Positions 53,398 through 62,271 of a DNA stretch of 64,000 bases are shown piece by piece. The translations under genes were made by a program, and so were the position numbers. The first letter of the stretch is position 1. Each line of letters opens with the position of its first letter. The notes beneath the pieces are model-generated. The model was not told the origin of the DNA. It did no database searches and was given only the letters and a program-made list of their open reading frames with translations. The DNA lies in IMG/VR virus record IMGVR_UViG_3300050821_017626, positions 1 to 64,000 of that record; one strand, written 5' to 3'. Origin of the DNA: a virus.

Positions 53398-53778
53398 ATG
53401 TTTGATTGTCCGAACATGTATTCCGGCAAGCCGATGGGCGACTACATGGATACGGCCGAGACGATTCCGGGTGTCTCGGTTCCGCCTGCGCCGATGTCGC
53501 ACCCGGAGTATGGCCATGCGCCCGGTCCCTGGCCGGAGCAGATGGGGGTAATGGGCGGCGGTGGCTGGGCGGACGAGGTGCTGCCGAAGGGACCGGAGCA
53601 CGGCAAGGGCCTCTGGATGGCCCCTATCGGTGTTGATGGAGAGCATTTTAACGAGGAGATCCCGGTCGAGAAGCCTTACTTTGGAACCGAGTACGTCGGA
53701 ACTGATGGTATTCTTAAAACGGTGATGGATTGGGATGATCGCTATCTGGAACATCGCCGGATGACGGATACTCACTAG
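53398..53778 (+). CDS. Hypothetical Pro/Gly-rich protein
   Basis: 126 aa. Pro/Met/Gly-rich N-terminus (FDCPNMYSGKPMGDYMDTAETIPG) with a folded C-terminus. Possibly disordered or virion-associated. Unknown. Confidence 0.52.
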   Translation: MFDCPNMYSGKPMGDYMDTAETIPGVSVPPAPMSHPEYGHAPGPWPEQMGVMGGGGWADEVLPKGPEHGKGLWMAPIGVDGEHFNEEIPVEKPYFGTEYVGTDGILKTVMDWDDRYLEHRRMTDTH

Positions 53779-53798
53779 CGAAGATACGGGAGGTTCAC

Positions 53799-53945
53799 AT
53801 GAGTTGCCTATCCGTCATCGCTGTCTTCGTATTGTTCCTGTGGCTCCTCGGCTTTTCATTCCACCTGGGAAGTTTGATCCATTTGCTTCTTTTTGTGGCA
53901 TTGGTCGTTTTTGTTGCGGATATTTTGCGTAGTGGGAGCCGGTAG
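53799..53945 (+). CDS. lmo0937/DUF5670-type membrane protein
   Basis: 48 aa, GGGAGG 6-10 nt upstream. VFVLFLWLLGFSFHLGSLIHLLLFVALVVFVADILR: two spans with the LIHLLL.VA core typical of this family, common in bacteria and phages, function unknown. Confidence 0.75.
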   Translation: MSCLSVIAVFVLFLWLLGFSFHLGSLIHLLLFVALVVFVADILRSGSR

Positions 53946-53976
53946 GAGATTTTCGCGCAGCAGGGGGTTGGAGCTT

Positions 53977-54008
53977 GGGCGCCTGAGGGTTCAGGCGCCC
54001 ATTTTTTC
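53977..54008. terminator. Rho-independent terminator
   Basis: GGGCGCCTGA, GGGT, TCAGGCGCCC, then ATTTTTT. Separates the plus cluster from the minus gene that ends at 54008. Confidence 0.9.
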
Positions 54009-54271
54009 TACGAAGCCACTTCTTCAGACAGCCCCTCGTTCTCCTCTTCCTCTGTTGGACTGGGATGGAACTCAAATCGAGCTGCGACTTCGGGATCTTC
54101 GGTGATGAGCAGGGCGTAGTCGTCAGCGGTGCCGGTGCAGTCGGCTAGGTATATACCAGCCTTTTTCATCTCTTCCAGTTGGTCGGCGCCTCGGCGTAGA
54201 CCGTTGATCATGTCGTCGATGGATTCAGCATCGGACGTAATCCATTTATTCCTCCAAGTCATTTCCCACAT
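54008..54271 (-). CDS. Hypothetical acidic protein
   Basis: 87 aa. DAESIDDMINGLRRGADQLEEMKKAGIYLADCTGTADDYALLIT then an acidic tail. About 40 nt below a near-perfect sigma54-type promoter. Confidence 0.58.
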   Translation of the reverse strand: MWEMTWRNKWITSDAESIDDMINGLRRGADQLEEMKKAGIYLADCTGTADDYALLITEDPEVAARFEFHPSPTEEEENEGLSEEVAS

Positions 54272-54309
54272 TGGTTTCTCCTTTCGAAAGTAGATATCCA
54301 GTGTTTACG

Positions 54310-54327
54310 ATGCAAGATGTGTGCCAA
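54310..54327 (-). promoter_or_regulatory. Sigma54-type promoter (TTGGCACACATCTTGCAT)
   Basis: TGGCACA-N4-TTGCA, GG-N10-GC, in the gap between two minus genes (54271, 54329). Shares TTGGCACACAT with the element at 17065. Confidence 0.72.
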
Positions 54328-54328
54328 T

Positions 54329-55231
54329 CTATAGGTCCCACACCTGCGTTACGTCTTTTAGTTTGCGGAGAGTGTCCTGAGTGTACTTCATGAATTCTTG
54401 ATCTAGGTTCAATTTGGATCGGCCAGGGTTGATTGGAAACTGAAGGCGGTATGTCAGCCAATCAAGGGCAACGTCTACTTGCTGTTGTTTTTCAATCAGG
54501 TATGGGCGCATAGCTTTTAGCATGTAGTAGCTACTTTCAATTGAAGCAATACAGGCTTGGTGCATGGGTTTGTGGTTTTCGGTCTTTGTTTTATGATTGG
54601 TGTTCCTAGTTATGCTTCCGCCAAACGCGGCAGTATAGTCTTCTAGGATTGGGAGACAAGCAGAACTTACTTGAATTAACAGTCGCAGGCTATTCTTCCC
54701 GCGCTGATAATCGGTGGTCACCGACCCCTCGCCGTCGTAATGTCCTGCGAAATACTGGTTTGTGCAAGGATTAATGGTCTTTCCTTCAAAACGGCCGCTA
54801 GTTTTGTCTCCGTTGAGTGCTATTAATGTAGAATAAGTTTTTTGCGCGACATCTGGGTTCATTGGGATGTTGTTAGCGGATACGGGCCATTGTAAGCGAT
54901 AGTATAGGTAACGGAGGGCTGTTTCAATCTGATCCAGTTTCTCAAACGCGTACGGTTTTATGGTTTCAAGAAAGCGCTTTGTTTCCAACAAACCTTGCGA
55001 TGACCACTGGTGGGCAAGTGTTCTGTTCTGTTCCTTGTCTTTTTCCGTATGGTTTACTTTCGTTATGCATCCTCCAAAAGCGTCCTTGTAGATTGAAATA
55101 TTGGGGAGACAGACGCCAGGGACAGCGCAGCAAAGAAATAATGTCTTTTTATTTGGTCTCAATCTACAGCTTATACTACCTTCCGCATCAAAATGGCCCG
55201 CAAAGTACTTGGCACTAGGAGTTTGTGACAT
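54329..55231 (-). CDS. LAGLIDADG homing endonuclease
   Basis: 300 aa. Two repeats of the signature at the start of each half: YFAGHFDAEGSIS and YFAGHYDGEGSVT (residues ~10 and ~162). Each half then carries a beta-sheet region and helices (LRYLYYRLQWP; LDWLTYRLQFP). A free-standing monomeric endonuclease next to the portal gene; no intron is visible. A sigma54-type promoter precedes it. Confidence 0.88.
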   Translation of the reverse strand: MSQTPSAKYFAGHFDAEGSISCRLRPNKKTLFLCCAVPGVCLPNISIYKDAFGGCITKVNHTEKDKEQNRTLAHQWSSQGLLETKRFLETIKPYAFEKLDQIETALRYLYYRLQWPVSANNIPMNPDVAQKTYSTLIALNGDKTSGRFEGKTINPCTNQYFAGHYDGEGSVTTDYQRGKNSLRLLIQVSSACLPILEDYTAAFGGSITRNTNHKTKTENHKPMHQACIASIESSYYMLKAMRPYLIEKQQQVDVALDWLTYRLQFPINPGRSKLNLDQEFMKYTQDTLRKLKDVTQVWDL

Positions 55232-55282
55232 CTGTTTCCCTCTCCACGATCTAACTTGTGCCGTTATTGGCTACACTCATAG

Positions 55283-55300
55283 TAGCATAAACCGTGCCAA
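55283..55300 (-). promoter_or_regulatory. Sigma54-type promoter (TTGGCACGGTTTATGCTA)
   Basis: TGGCACG-N4-ATGCT, GG-N10-GC, about 52 nt upstream of the endonuclease start. The -12 box (ATGC) is weaker than at 10590. On the plus strand it overlaps the possible GTG start of the portal gene (55294). Confidence 0.6.
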
Positions 55301-55326
55301 ATAAAGGGTTTGGAGCTATATTACTG

Positions 55327-57102
55327 ATGGCAAAACCAAATACGAATCCGGGAACAGATATCTCCCCCATCCCTAGCCAAACTCCGTTGCCAACCATTGG
55401 TTTCATCAGGAAGCTTACGCAACGCATTACTACCATACTGCTTGGCCGGGACATAACCACGTATCCACAGGTCCTTGGGAACACATCTGAGACTGGCGCT
55501 TCCGACGCAAGCTACCAAAGCTTCACGAACCCTTTCTGGAGAATTAACTACGAAAGGCGTTCCATAGCCATGGATTTGAGGGATCAAGACATGAACGACC
55601 CTCTTATTTCCACGGCGCTAGATGTGATTGCGGACTGCGCCACAGGCATGGAAAATCCTGCAGAAGACGCCTTCATGTGGCAGTTCGATCAGAACAACCC
55701 TGCTGCCGAGAAAATTCTGCAAGAGATGAAGATACGCACGGATTTGGGGCATGAATGTTGGCGTATCGTTCGTGGGTTTGTCCGTGACGGGGAAGAGTTT
55801 CGTGAGGTCGTGGCGGATGAATCCTATACCATACGTCGCTTTAAGTTCCTCCCCAATTATCAAGTGACCCCTTCTCTTGACCCTTACGGCAATAAAAGTC
55901 CGGGGTGGGAGCAACGCTTAGACGGTGCGAATTTCGGGCGCCCTATTCTGTTTGCCGAATGGCAGATATGCCCTTTCATCTATGGAGCCCGACGAGGGTA
56001 CTACGGAACGGGCTTGATGATGCCAGCCCGAAGGACCTGGAAACGCCTTACCAAGATGGAAGACGGTATGGCGATGGCTCGTATGATACGGGCTTATGAT
56101 CGTCTTGTTCACCATATTCCTGTCAAAGAGGAGTGGGACGAGCGGCGGCAACTCGATAAGGTGCGCAATTACTATCAATCTATACTCCGTAGGCGCGGCA
56201 TTGATCAGGACAACAACCTATTCTGGCGTGAGAATCCCTATCAGGTAGAAACGGACTTCTTTCTTCCGCAGGACGGCAGCGAGAGAGCCAAGATAGAGAT
56301 TCTTGAGTCGAAGAACAATCAGTTGATGAATATCGACGACGTTCTTTATCATCAAGCGTTATTGTTGGCTAGAACAAAGGTGCCCGCAAAGTATCTCAAT
56401 TTGGTACGTAAGTCAGGCGCCCTCATCGATGCCAACCTTTCCGCTGAGGACATTCAGTTCGCTCGCACCCTTCGCCAAGTGCAGGCCGTCCTCCGCCAAG
56501 GACTTCTTCGTCTAGCCCACTACGCACTTGCGTTTCAGGGTTATGATGCTGACGCCATCGGAGTAGGGGTGATTCTTCCAAAGATTTCAACGGAAGATCA
56601 ACTCCGCGACGCTAAAATTCAGTTCACCGCCTCGCAAGCAGCTCTTACCTTTTCACAGGTACTTCCCCACGGCCTGCCACCCGACCTGATTGCTAACAAG
56701 TACATGTCGCTCGGCCCCGACGACAAAAAGATCCTCGCCGAATGGATCGCCGCCGGAGACGAGACCCATGCCGAACTCCATCGCCAGATGGGCATCATCA
56801 TCCCTGATAGCAAAATTCCAGGCGCCCCTGGAGCCCAGAACTTCAAACCCTTCGCCAAACCCGGCATGGCCGGCGATGATGGGGGCGACGACGAGGATGG
56901 AGATGGCGGAGACGATGCTACCCAGAGCCAGGTAACCCTGGATCAGGTGGCGCAATCGCTGACCAATCTGCAACTTCTGGCGCAGCAGGAGATGGAGAAG
57001 CGGGGCAGCCGGTTCAAAGTAGGTCGTGCCGAGCGTCTCGACAACACCCGGCGGATTCTCCAAGAAATCATGGATGAGGGCCATGCTGGCAGCACTCTCT
57101 AA
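55327..57102 (+). CDS. Portal protein (T4 gp20-like)
   Basis: 591 aa from ATG 55327 (a GTG at 55294 would add 11 residues). Portal features: PLISTALDVIADCATG, YRRFKFLPNYQVTP-like wing, NQLMNIDDVLYHQALLLARTKVPAKYL, and EDIQFARTLRQVQAVLRQGL, the conserved crown region. The Asp/Gly-rich loop and helical C-terminus follow. Forms the dodecameric ring through which DNA is packaged. Confidence 0.85.
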   Translation: MAKPNTNPGTDISPIPSQTPLPTIGFIRKLTQRITTILLGRDITTYPQVLGNTSETGASDASYQSFTNPFWRINYERRSIAMDLRDQDMNDPLISTALDVIADCATGMENPAEDAFMWQFDQNNPAAEKILQEMKIRTDLGHECWRIVRGFVRDGEEFREVVADESYTIRRFKFLPNYQVTPSLDPYGNKSPGWEQRLDGANFGRPILFAEWQICPFIYGARRGYYGTGLMMPARRTWKRLTKMEDGMAMARMIRAYDRLVHHIPVKEEWDERRQLDKVRNYYQSILRRRGIDQDNNLFWRENPYQVETDFFLPQDGSERAKIEILESKNNQLMNIDDVLYHQALLLARTKVPAKYLNLVRKSGALIDANLSAEDIQFARTLRQVQAVLRQGLLRLAHYALAFQGYDADAIGVGVILPKISTEDQLRDAKIQFTASQAALTFSQVLPHGLPPDLIANKYMSLGPDDKKILAEWIAAGDETHAELHRQMGIIIPDSKIPGAPGAQNFKPFAKPGMAGDDGGDDEDGDGGDDATQSQVTLDQVAQSLTNLQLLAQQEMEKRGSRFKVGRAERLDNTRRILQEIMDEGHAGSTL

Positions 57103-58087
57103 TCGCCAACTCACTCTGCTCTATCAGCAACTCGACCTAACGCGCCGCCAATACCACCTTCTGCTGCAGTCGCGTCCACCGCGAAACAAGAGACGGGAAC
57201 GCGGAGCCTGGGTTAGGCCAGGCTTGAGTGAGAGTGCCCTGGCCCTGGAGACGCGCCTCCTGAAGAGCTACAACAATCTTGGCAGCGATCTGCTGAAGTC
57301 GCTCTCCGGTCCGATGGATGATATATCCTCGGGCCGGATGCTCCAGGCCAAGAAGATCGGCACCCATCGCCAGGAAGAGGAAGACGCCCTGAAGTTCTTC
57401 GGGGTGGATGAGGACGAGATCGACCAGCCGGTGGACAAGAACCGTCTCCCGGCTCTTCTCGCGCTCCTTGCCCTCTGGAAGACACGCCACTTGGCGATCA
57501 GTGATGCGGCCATCTCGGAGGAGTTTCAGCGAGGGCGAACTAAGGCGCTGGCCGCTGCAAAGCGGCCCAACGCTTCCTCGCAGCCGGACACGGCCGCGCT
57601 GGAACATGCGGTTCTGGCGAAGTTCGAGGGCGATATCGACCGGCTGGAGGCTGGGCTTCGAGATGGGACTGTAAGGTCGTATGGCATTCAGTGGATCTTG
57701 GAAAACAGCGCAAGTATCGGCCAGGCGGCTGCCTATACGAGGAGGCTCCTAGACGCCGAATCCTTCCGCGTTTCGATGCTGGCCGAAGCGGCTACCTGGG
57801 ATGCGTTTCGCAGTGGGGAAAGAGCTGGCGCTGTGGAGGCGTCAAGAAGCATCCTCGCTGCGCTCGGCCACCCTTTTCCGCAGTTGGCCACCGATTTGAC
57901 GGACGATGAAAAAGAAGAACTGCCGCGCTACGCATGGTCTGGGCCACAGGATTCAGTAACCTGCGGGCCTTGCAGCGGTCATGCCGGAATTGTAGTTTAC
58001 GCTCTTTCTCTCGATGCTCTTCCTGACCCAACCTCAATATGTGATTACGGTCGTAATTGTAGACATTCATGGGAGATTGTCTCCTGA
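57083..58087 (+). CDS. Head morphogenesis protein (SPP1 gp7/MuF-like)
   Basis: 334 aa from ATG 57083. Helical N-terminus (LTLLYQQLDLTRRQYHLLLQ), and the family C-terminal motif DSVTCGPCSGHAGIVVYALSLDALPDPTSICDYGRNCRHSW, with the Cys/His arrangement of phage minor head proteins. Directly after and overlapping the portal gene, as usual. It helps head assembly and DNA ejection. Confidence 0.82.
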   Translation: MLAALSNRQLTLLYQQLDLTRRQYHLLLQSRPPRNKRRERGAWVRPGLSESALALETRLLKSYNNLGSDLLKSLSGPMDDISSGRMLQAKKIGTHRQEEEDALKFFGVDEDEIDQPVDKNRLPALLALLALWKTRHLAISDAAISEEFQRGRTKALAAAKRPNASSQPDTAALEHAVLAKFEGDIDRLEAGLRDGTVRSYGIQWILENSASIGQAAAYTRRLLDAESFRVSMLAEAATWDAFRSGERAGAVEASRSILAALGHPFPQLATDLTDDEKEELPRYAWSGPQDSVTCGPCSGHAGIVVYALSLDALPDPTSICDYGRNCRHSWEIVS

Positions 58088-58181
58088 AATGCTCTGTTGT
58101 CACCACTCGGTATAATAAATAGGGAGCCCTGTTTCCCCTCCTTTTTCCCCGCCTCACCCTGCCGCACGAGGGCCTTTTCCG

Positions 58182-61166
58182 ATGCCTCTCCCCGAGAGAA
58201 CCGTAAAAATAGTCGATGCTAGTGGCAACGACATTAATTCACTGAATCCGCTTCCCACAACGGGCGGAGGCGGCGGTGGTGGTGGCACGTCTCAGGCGGA
58301 CAACAGCACCTTTACTGAAGGGACTACAAGCGTCACCCCGATTGCCGGTGAATACAATACCTCGGCAGGCGCGGCCACCTCGGGAAAAGCGGCAGCGGTT
58401 CAGATCACCCAGAATCGTGGCCTCCACATCAATCTCCGCAACGCGGCCGGGACGGAAATTGGCACGGTGGCCAACCCAGTGCAGGTGGCCGGAATCAGTG
58501 GCGGCGGGTCCTCTTCGGTTTTTGCCTCTCAGGTGGGAACCTGGAATGTTGGCATCACGGGCACAGCAGCCGTTACCCAGTCGGGAGGCTGGACGGTCTC
58601 CGCCAACCAGGGAACCGCAGCCGCTAAGTCTTCCGCGTGGCCGTTTATCCTTACCGACAGCGTTCAGAATCAGGCGGGTATCACTGCAGCCGGGGCGCTC
58701 AAGGTCGACGGCAGCGCTGTTACGCAGCCGGTATCAGGGACGGTGACAGCCAACGCTGGCAGCGGAACTTTCACTGTTGGTGGAACGGTGACGGCAAATG
58801 CGGGTTCAGGCACTTTCGCCATTCAGGCCACTGCTGGGGCGCCTGCCTCCGCGCAGCTTTCTGATGGTGCTGCCTTCTATGTTGCCGCAAAAACGGGACA
58901 ACTCCCGACCGCTTTGACGGGCAGCGGCAATTTGAAGGTATCGCTGGCAGAAAGCACGGCAACGCAAGCCGTTAGCGGGACCATCACGGCTAACCAGGGA
59001 ACGGCGGGTGGATCTTCCTGGCCGGTAGCCTTGCCGGGCACCGTTTCTGCGGTCAACTCCACGACCGTTACTCTCCCTAGCAGCAGCGTTTTTACCGGAA
59101 CGTCCGAAGACATTTCCGGCTTTGCCTCTGTGGCCGTTTCGGTATTTACCGACCAGAACAGTGCGGCCGGCGGTCTTTCCCCACAGTTCTCCTCAGATGG
59201 CACCCACTGGGATTTCGCTGGCTCCCACACGATCTCTTCTTCGATTGGACAGGTATTTACCTGGCCGGCACAGGCTCGTTTCTGGCGAATTGTCTACACG
59301 AATGGAGCACAAACGCAAGGAACGTTCCGCCTGCAGACGGTTTATCATCCTGTTGAGATCAGTCCGGCTACCCGCTACACTTTGCAGGATGGGGATGCTA
59401 ACGTTAGCACCATGCGGTTCGGTGCCAACCTTTGTGCCCTGAACACTTCGTCACAGTGGGATCGGATGCGGGGGTCGGTTACAGGAGGCTTGTGGGTTCA
59501 GGGTCCGGCGGTAACCGGAGCGCCGGTTGCTGGGAACCCAGTCTATGTGGGTGGTAAGGATGGGAGTGGAAACCTACAACCGTTCACCATTGCCAACAGT
59601 CGCCTCGACGTAAACGTTGGTAAAATTCCCGGCACCATTTCCGCAGTCAACTCCTCGACGGCAACCTTGACCTCCGGCTCCGCTTTTACTGGCACTTCGG
59701 AAGATGTGTCGGGATATGGGTCGATCACGATCAACGTTTTCGCGGATCAATCCTCGGCCGCAGGTGGTCTCTCTCTACAGTTTTCTTCAGACGGGACCCA
59801 TTGGGATGTCTCAATGGGCCTTACTGTAACTTTGAATGTGGGAGCGTCCTACACTGTTGCTCCCGAGGCTCAGTTCTTTAGGGTTGTATATACGAACGGC
59901 GGCACCAACCAGGGAACATTCCGGCTGCAGACGGTTTACCACCAGACAACGGCTCAGCAGTATACATTCTTCCAAGATGTAAACGCCTCCATAAACCCCA
60001 CTGCAGCGGGTCAGCGAGTGATGGCTGATCTTCTTATTCAAGATCCCGTGGGCGGGGTGACGAACCGGGCGCGAGCGGCGATTGCGTTGGTAGCGGGCGT
60101 GGGTGGTGGAGCGCACCTGGGGCAGGCAGCGGCTCTTTACGATATCAGTTCCACTAAATTTTGGCCGATGGAGAATACTCCTTCGGTGACGGCTACAACG
60201 GGGCAGAACCTGCTGGGCGTCGGGCCTTGCCTTTGGGATCTTGTGGGCACCACGAACTTCGTCAAGCAGGCCGGTGATGGTTCCGGGAGGACCATGGTGG
60301 TGGGGCCGGCGGCTATCGGCGCGGCGGCAGCAGCGAACCCGGTTCTTCCAGGCATAACTGATGCCAGCGGCAACGTGCAGTATGTCAAGCAGACTACGGC
60401 AGTTACCGGGACGACGGGTTTGGGGCTGGCGGCGGCGGGACCGTGCCTTTGGGATCTTGTGGGCACCACGAGCTTTGTGAAGCAGGCGGGAGATGGGTCG
60501 GGCCGGGCAATGGTAGTTGGTGCGGCAGCGGCGGGTTCAGCGGTGGCAGGGAACCCGGTGCTCCTGGCCGGCAGTGATAATACCAACGCTCAAACTCTGT
60601 CCACGACAACCACTTCTGGCGCAGCTATCCCCAACAACGGCAAGGGCATCTTGGCGACTGCCTTGTGCAGCTTTCATAGCTCCAGCACCTATTTCCCAGC
60701 GGGCGATTTCCAGGCAGATGGAAACAACTCACAGGGGATGATCGGGGCGCAGCCTCTCATTTATAATGGCGTCAACTGGGATCGGCCCCGGAACAACGTC
60801 GATGTTACTCTGCTGGCCTCCGCCGCGCGCACTACCACGCAGACGAGCGCGGATATCGTGGCCTATAATTGCCAGGCCATTATCTTGACTCTTGATGTCA
60901 CCGCTACGGGTGGCACGATAAGTTTGACACCGACGATCAATTATAAAGACCCCGCAAGCGGGAAGTACATTCAATTGCTGGCCGGAACCACCGTGGCGGC
61001 AACAGGAACGACAACGTATGTGATCGATCCGAGGTTGGTGAGCGGAACCCCTCCCTGGACGAAGACGGTTCCTTCGGCGTTAGGTAGGATCTTCCAGGTG
61101 GTAATTACGGTTGGAAATGCGAATTCACAGACCTACAGCGTAGGTTATACGCTGGTGCCCACATAA
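58182..61166 (+). CDS. Large repetitive virion protein (possible fibre or decoration)
   Basis: 994 aa, Gly/Ala/Thr/Ser-rich, mostly beta. Two copies of FTGTSEDxSGxxSxxxxVFxDQ..AAGGLS.QFSSDGTHWD (residues ~300-390 and ~500-590), and a later module LGVGPCLWDLVGTTNFVKQAGDGSGR repeated twice. Low-complexity linkers between. No enzymatic motif. By position after portal and head genes it is structural. Confidence 0.7.
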   Translation: MPLPERTVKIVDASGNDINSLNPLPTTGGGGGGGGTSQADNSTFTEGTTSVTPIAGEYNTSAGAATSGKAAAVQITQNRGLHINLRNAAGTEIGTVANPVQVAGISGGGSSSVFASQVGTWNVGITGTAAVTQSGGWTVSANQGTAAAKSSAWPFILTDSVQNQAGITAAGALKVDGSAVTQPVSGTVTANAGSGTFTVGGTVTANAGSGTFAIQATAGAPASAQLSDGAAFYVAAKTGQLPTALTGSGNLKVSLAESTATQAVSGTITANQGTAGGSSWPVALPGTVSAVNSTTVTLPSSSVFTGTSEDISGFASVAVSVFTDQNSAAGGLSPQFSSDGTHWDFAGSHTISSSIGQVFTWPAQARFWRIVYTNGAQTQGTFRLQTVYHPVEISPATRYTLQDGDANVSTMRFGANLCALNTSSQWDRMRGSVTGGLWVQGPAVTGAPVAGNPVYVGGKDGSGNLQPFTIANSRLDVNVGKIPGTISAVNSSTATLTSGSAFTGTSEDVSGYGSITINVFADQSSAAGGLSLQFSSDGTHWDVSMGLTVTLNVGASYTVAPEAQFFRVVYTNGGTNQGTFRLQTVYHQTTAQQYTFFQDVNASINPTAAGQRVMADLLIQDPVGGVTNRARAAIALVAGVGGGAHLGQAAALYDISSTKFWPMENTPSVTATTGQNLLGVGPCLWDLVGTTNFVKQAGDGSGRTMVVGPAAIGAAAAANPVLPGITDASGNVQYVKQTTAVTGTTGLGLAAAGPCLWDLVGTTSFVKQAGDGSGRAMVVGAAAAGSAVAGNPVLLAGSDNTNAQTLSTTTTSGAAIPNNGKGILATALCSFHSSSTYFPAGDFQADGNNSQGMIGAQPLIYNGVNWDRPRNNVDVTLLASAARTTTQTSADIVAYNCQAIILTLDVTATGGTISLTPTINYKDPASGKYIQLLAGTTVAATGTTTYVIDPRLVSGTPPWTKTVPSALGRIFQVVITVGNANSQTYSVGYTLVPT

Positions 61167-61182
61167 GGAGCAAAGATACACA

Positions 61183-61458
61183 ATGCAAGACGCAAACACT
61201 TACATCCATCTCACGCCTGCGAGCACTACGGTTAACGCGAAGATTGGGCCAGGCGCACTGCACACGGTCTCGATTAACGAGGTCGGTACCTCTATCGTGA
61301 CGATGTACGATGGCGTAGATGGCTCGGGAACGATCATCGCTAAGCTCGATCCAGGTGAGAAGAGGACATATATTTACGACGTAGGGTTTACGGTCGGCCT
61401 CTCTGTGGTCGTGGGTGCCGGTGCTGGCACTCTGGATGCGACTGTAAGTTTTCGCTAG
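61183..61458 (+). CDS. Small beta-structured virion protein
   Basis: 91 aa. YIHLTPASTTVNAKIGPGALHTVSINEVGTSIVTMYDG and GAGAGTLDATVSFR: compact beta sandwich like head or tail decoration proteins. Follows the 994-aa gene with a 16-nt gap. Confidence 0.6.
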   Translation: MQDANTYIHLTPASTTVNAKIGPGALHTVSINEVGTSIVTMYDGVDGSGTIIAKLDPGEKRTYIYDVGFTVGLSVVVGAGAGTLDATVSFR

Positions 61459-61466
61459 GAGATACT

Positions 61467-61805
61467 ATGCCCAGCAAAATCCTCCATGCCACCAAAGACA
61501 GGTCGGGCTACCACTTCCTGGTCCACCTCGACACCGCCATGACCGTGGGCTCGCACGAGGCGCACGAGTTGTCGCTGCCCGAAGGCGCGCCGCACCCGCA
61601 TTTCGTCAGGAAGTGGGACTTCGGCAATCTGACGCCGGGCGTCCACGTGCAGTATGGCAAGGACATGACCGAGAAGGAGTACCTGGCCTCGATCAAGGAG
61701 CACCTGGCCGAGCAGGTGGCTCTGGAACTGGAGGGCATCCGCTTCTATCAGCCTGCGGCCCCGAAACATGAGAAGGTGGAAGAACTCCACGGATTGGAGA
61801 TTTAA
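61467..61805 (+). CDS. Hypothetical structural-region protein
   Basis: 112 aa. His-rich N-terminus (SGYHFLVHLDTAMTVGSHEAHELSLPEGAPHPHF) and a helical C-terminus. Unknown. Confidence 0.57.
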   Translation: MPSKILHATKDRSGYHFLVHLDTAMTVGSHEAHELSLPEGAPHPHFVRKWDFGNLTPGVHVQYGKDMTEKEYLASIKEHLAEQVALELEGIRFYQPAAPKHEKVEELHGLEI

Positions 61806-61806
61806 G

Positions 61807-62157
61807 ATGGCCTTAACAGACTACCAAGCGGAAGCGTTACTCACGTCCACTCCCTTCCTGCAGCGTGTGGCGCTCAATCTCGGCATCATCTGCCAGAACA
61901 TCGAGAGCGAATCGGCGGGAACGGCGCTCCACGCGCAGCGCGTGCGATTGGCGAACCAGATCATCACCGGAACCGGGGGCAACCCTGCGTCGGCCCCCAT
62001 CGTGGCTGAGTTCGCGGAGCAGGTTCTTACGCAGCTCAACCTCTCGACCACGAGTCTGGTCACCGTCAATGGGGTCGCCAATGCTGATGTGGACACCACC
62101 GACGCAAGTTTGCAAACTGTAATATCTAGCATTTACAACGATTTTATCTCTAGCTGA
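61807..62157 (+). CDS. Hypothetical structural-region protein
   Basis: 116 aa from ATG 61807. ALTDYQAEALLTSTPFLQRVALNLGIICQNIESES, then Ala/Val/Thr-rich. Gene order in the virion module suggests a tail or head completion protein (inference). Confidence 0.57.
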   Translation: MALTDYQAEALLTSTPFLQRVALNLGIICQNIESESAGTALHAQRVRLANQIITGTGGNPASAPIVAEFAEQVLTQLNLSTTSLVTVNGVANADVDTTDASLQTVISSIYNDFISS

Positions 62158-62180
62158 GATCGATTGTCCCGACTTGAAAG

Positions 62181-62239
62181 CCAGCGAGACCGGCAAGGGC
62201 CTCGCTGGCGGGCACGCGCATTTCGATCCTGCGCGTGCC
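62181..62239 (+). terminator. Two tandem hairpins
   Basis: CCAGCGAG/CTCGCTGG (62181-62188, 62201-62208) and GGCACGCGCA/TGCGCGTGCC (62211-62220, 62230-62239). No long T-run; terminator or processing structure between virion genes and the lysin. Confidence 0.6.
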
Positions 62240-62271
62240 AATCATACCACAGTTGCTTCTAAACTTTCAAG

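Noticed and set aside
58281-60000. GG-N10-GC matches inside the 994-aa gene
   Set aside because: They lie in coding DNA without a facing gene start and lack the TGGCAC/TTGC core, so chance matches.
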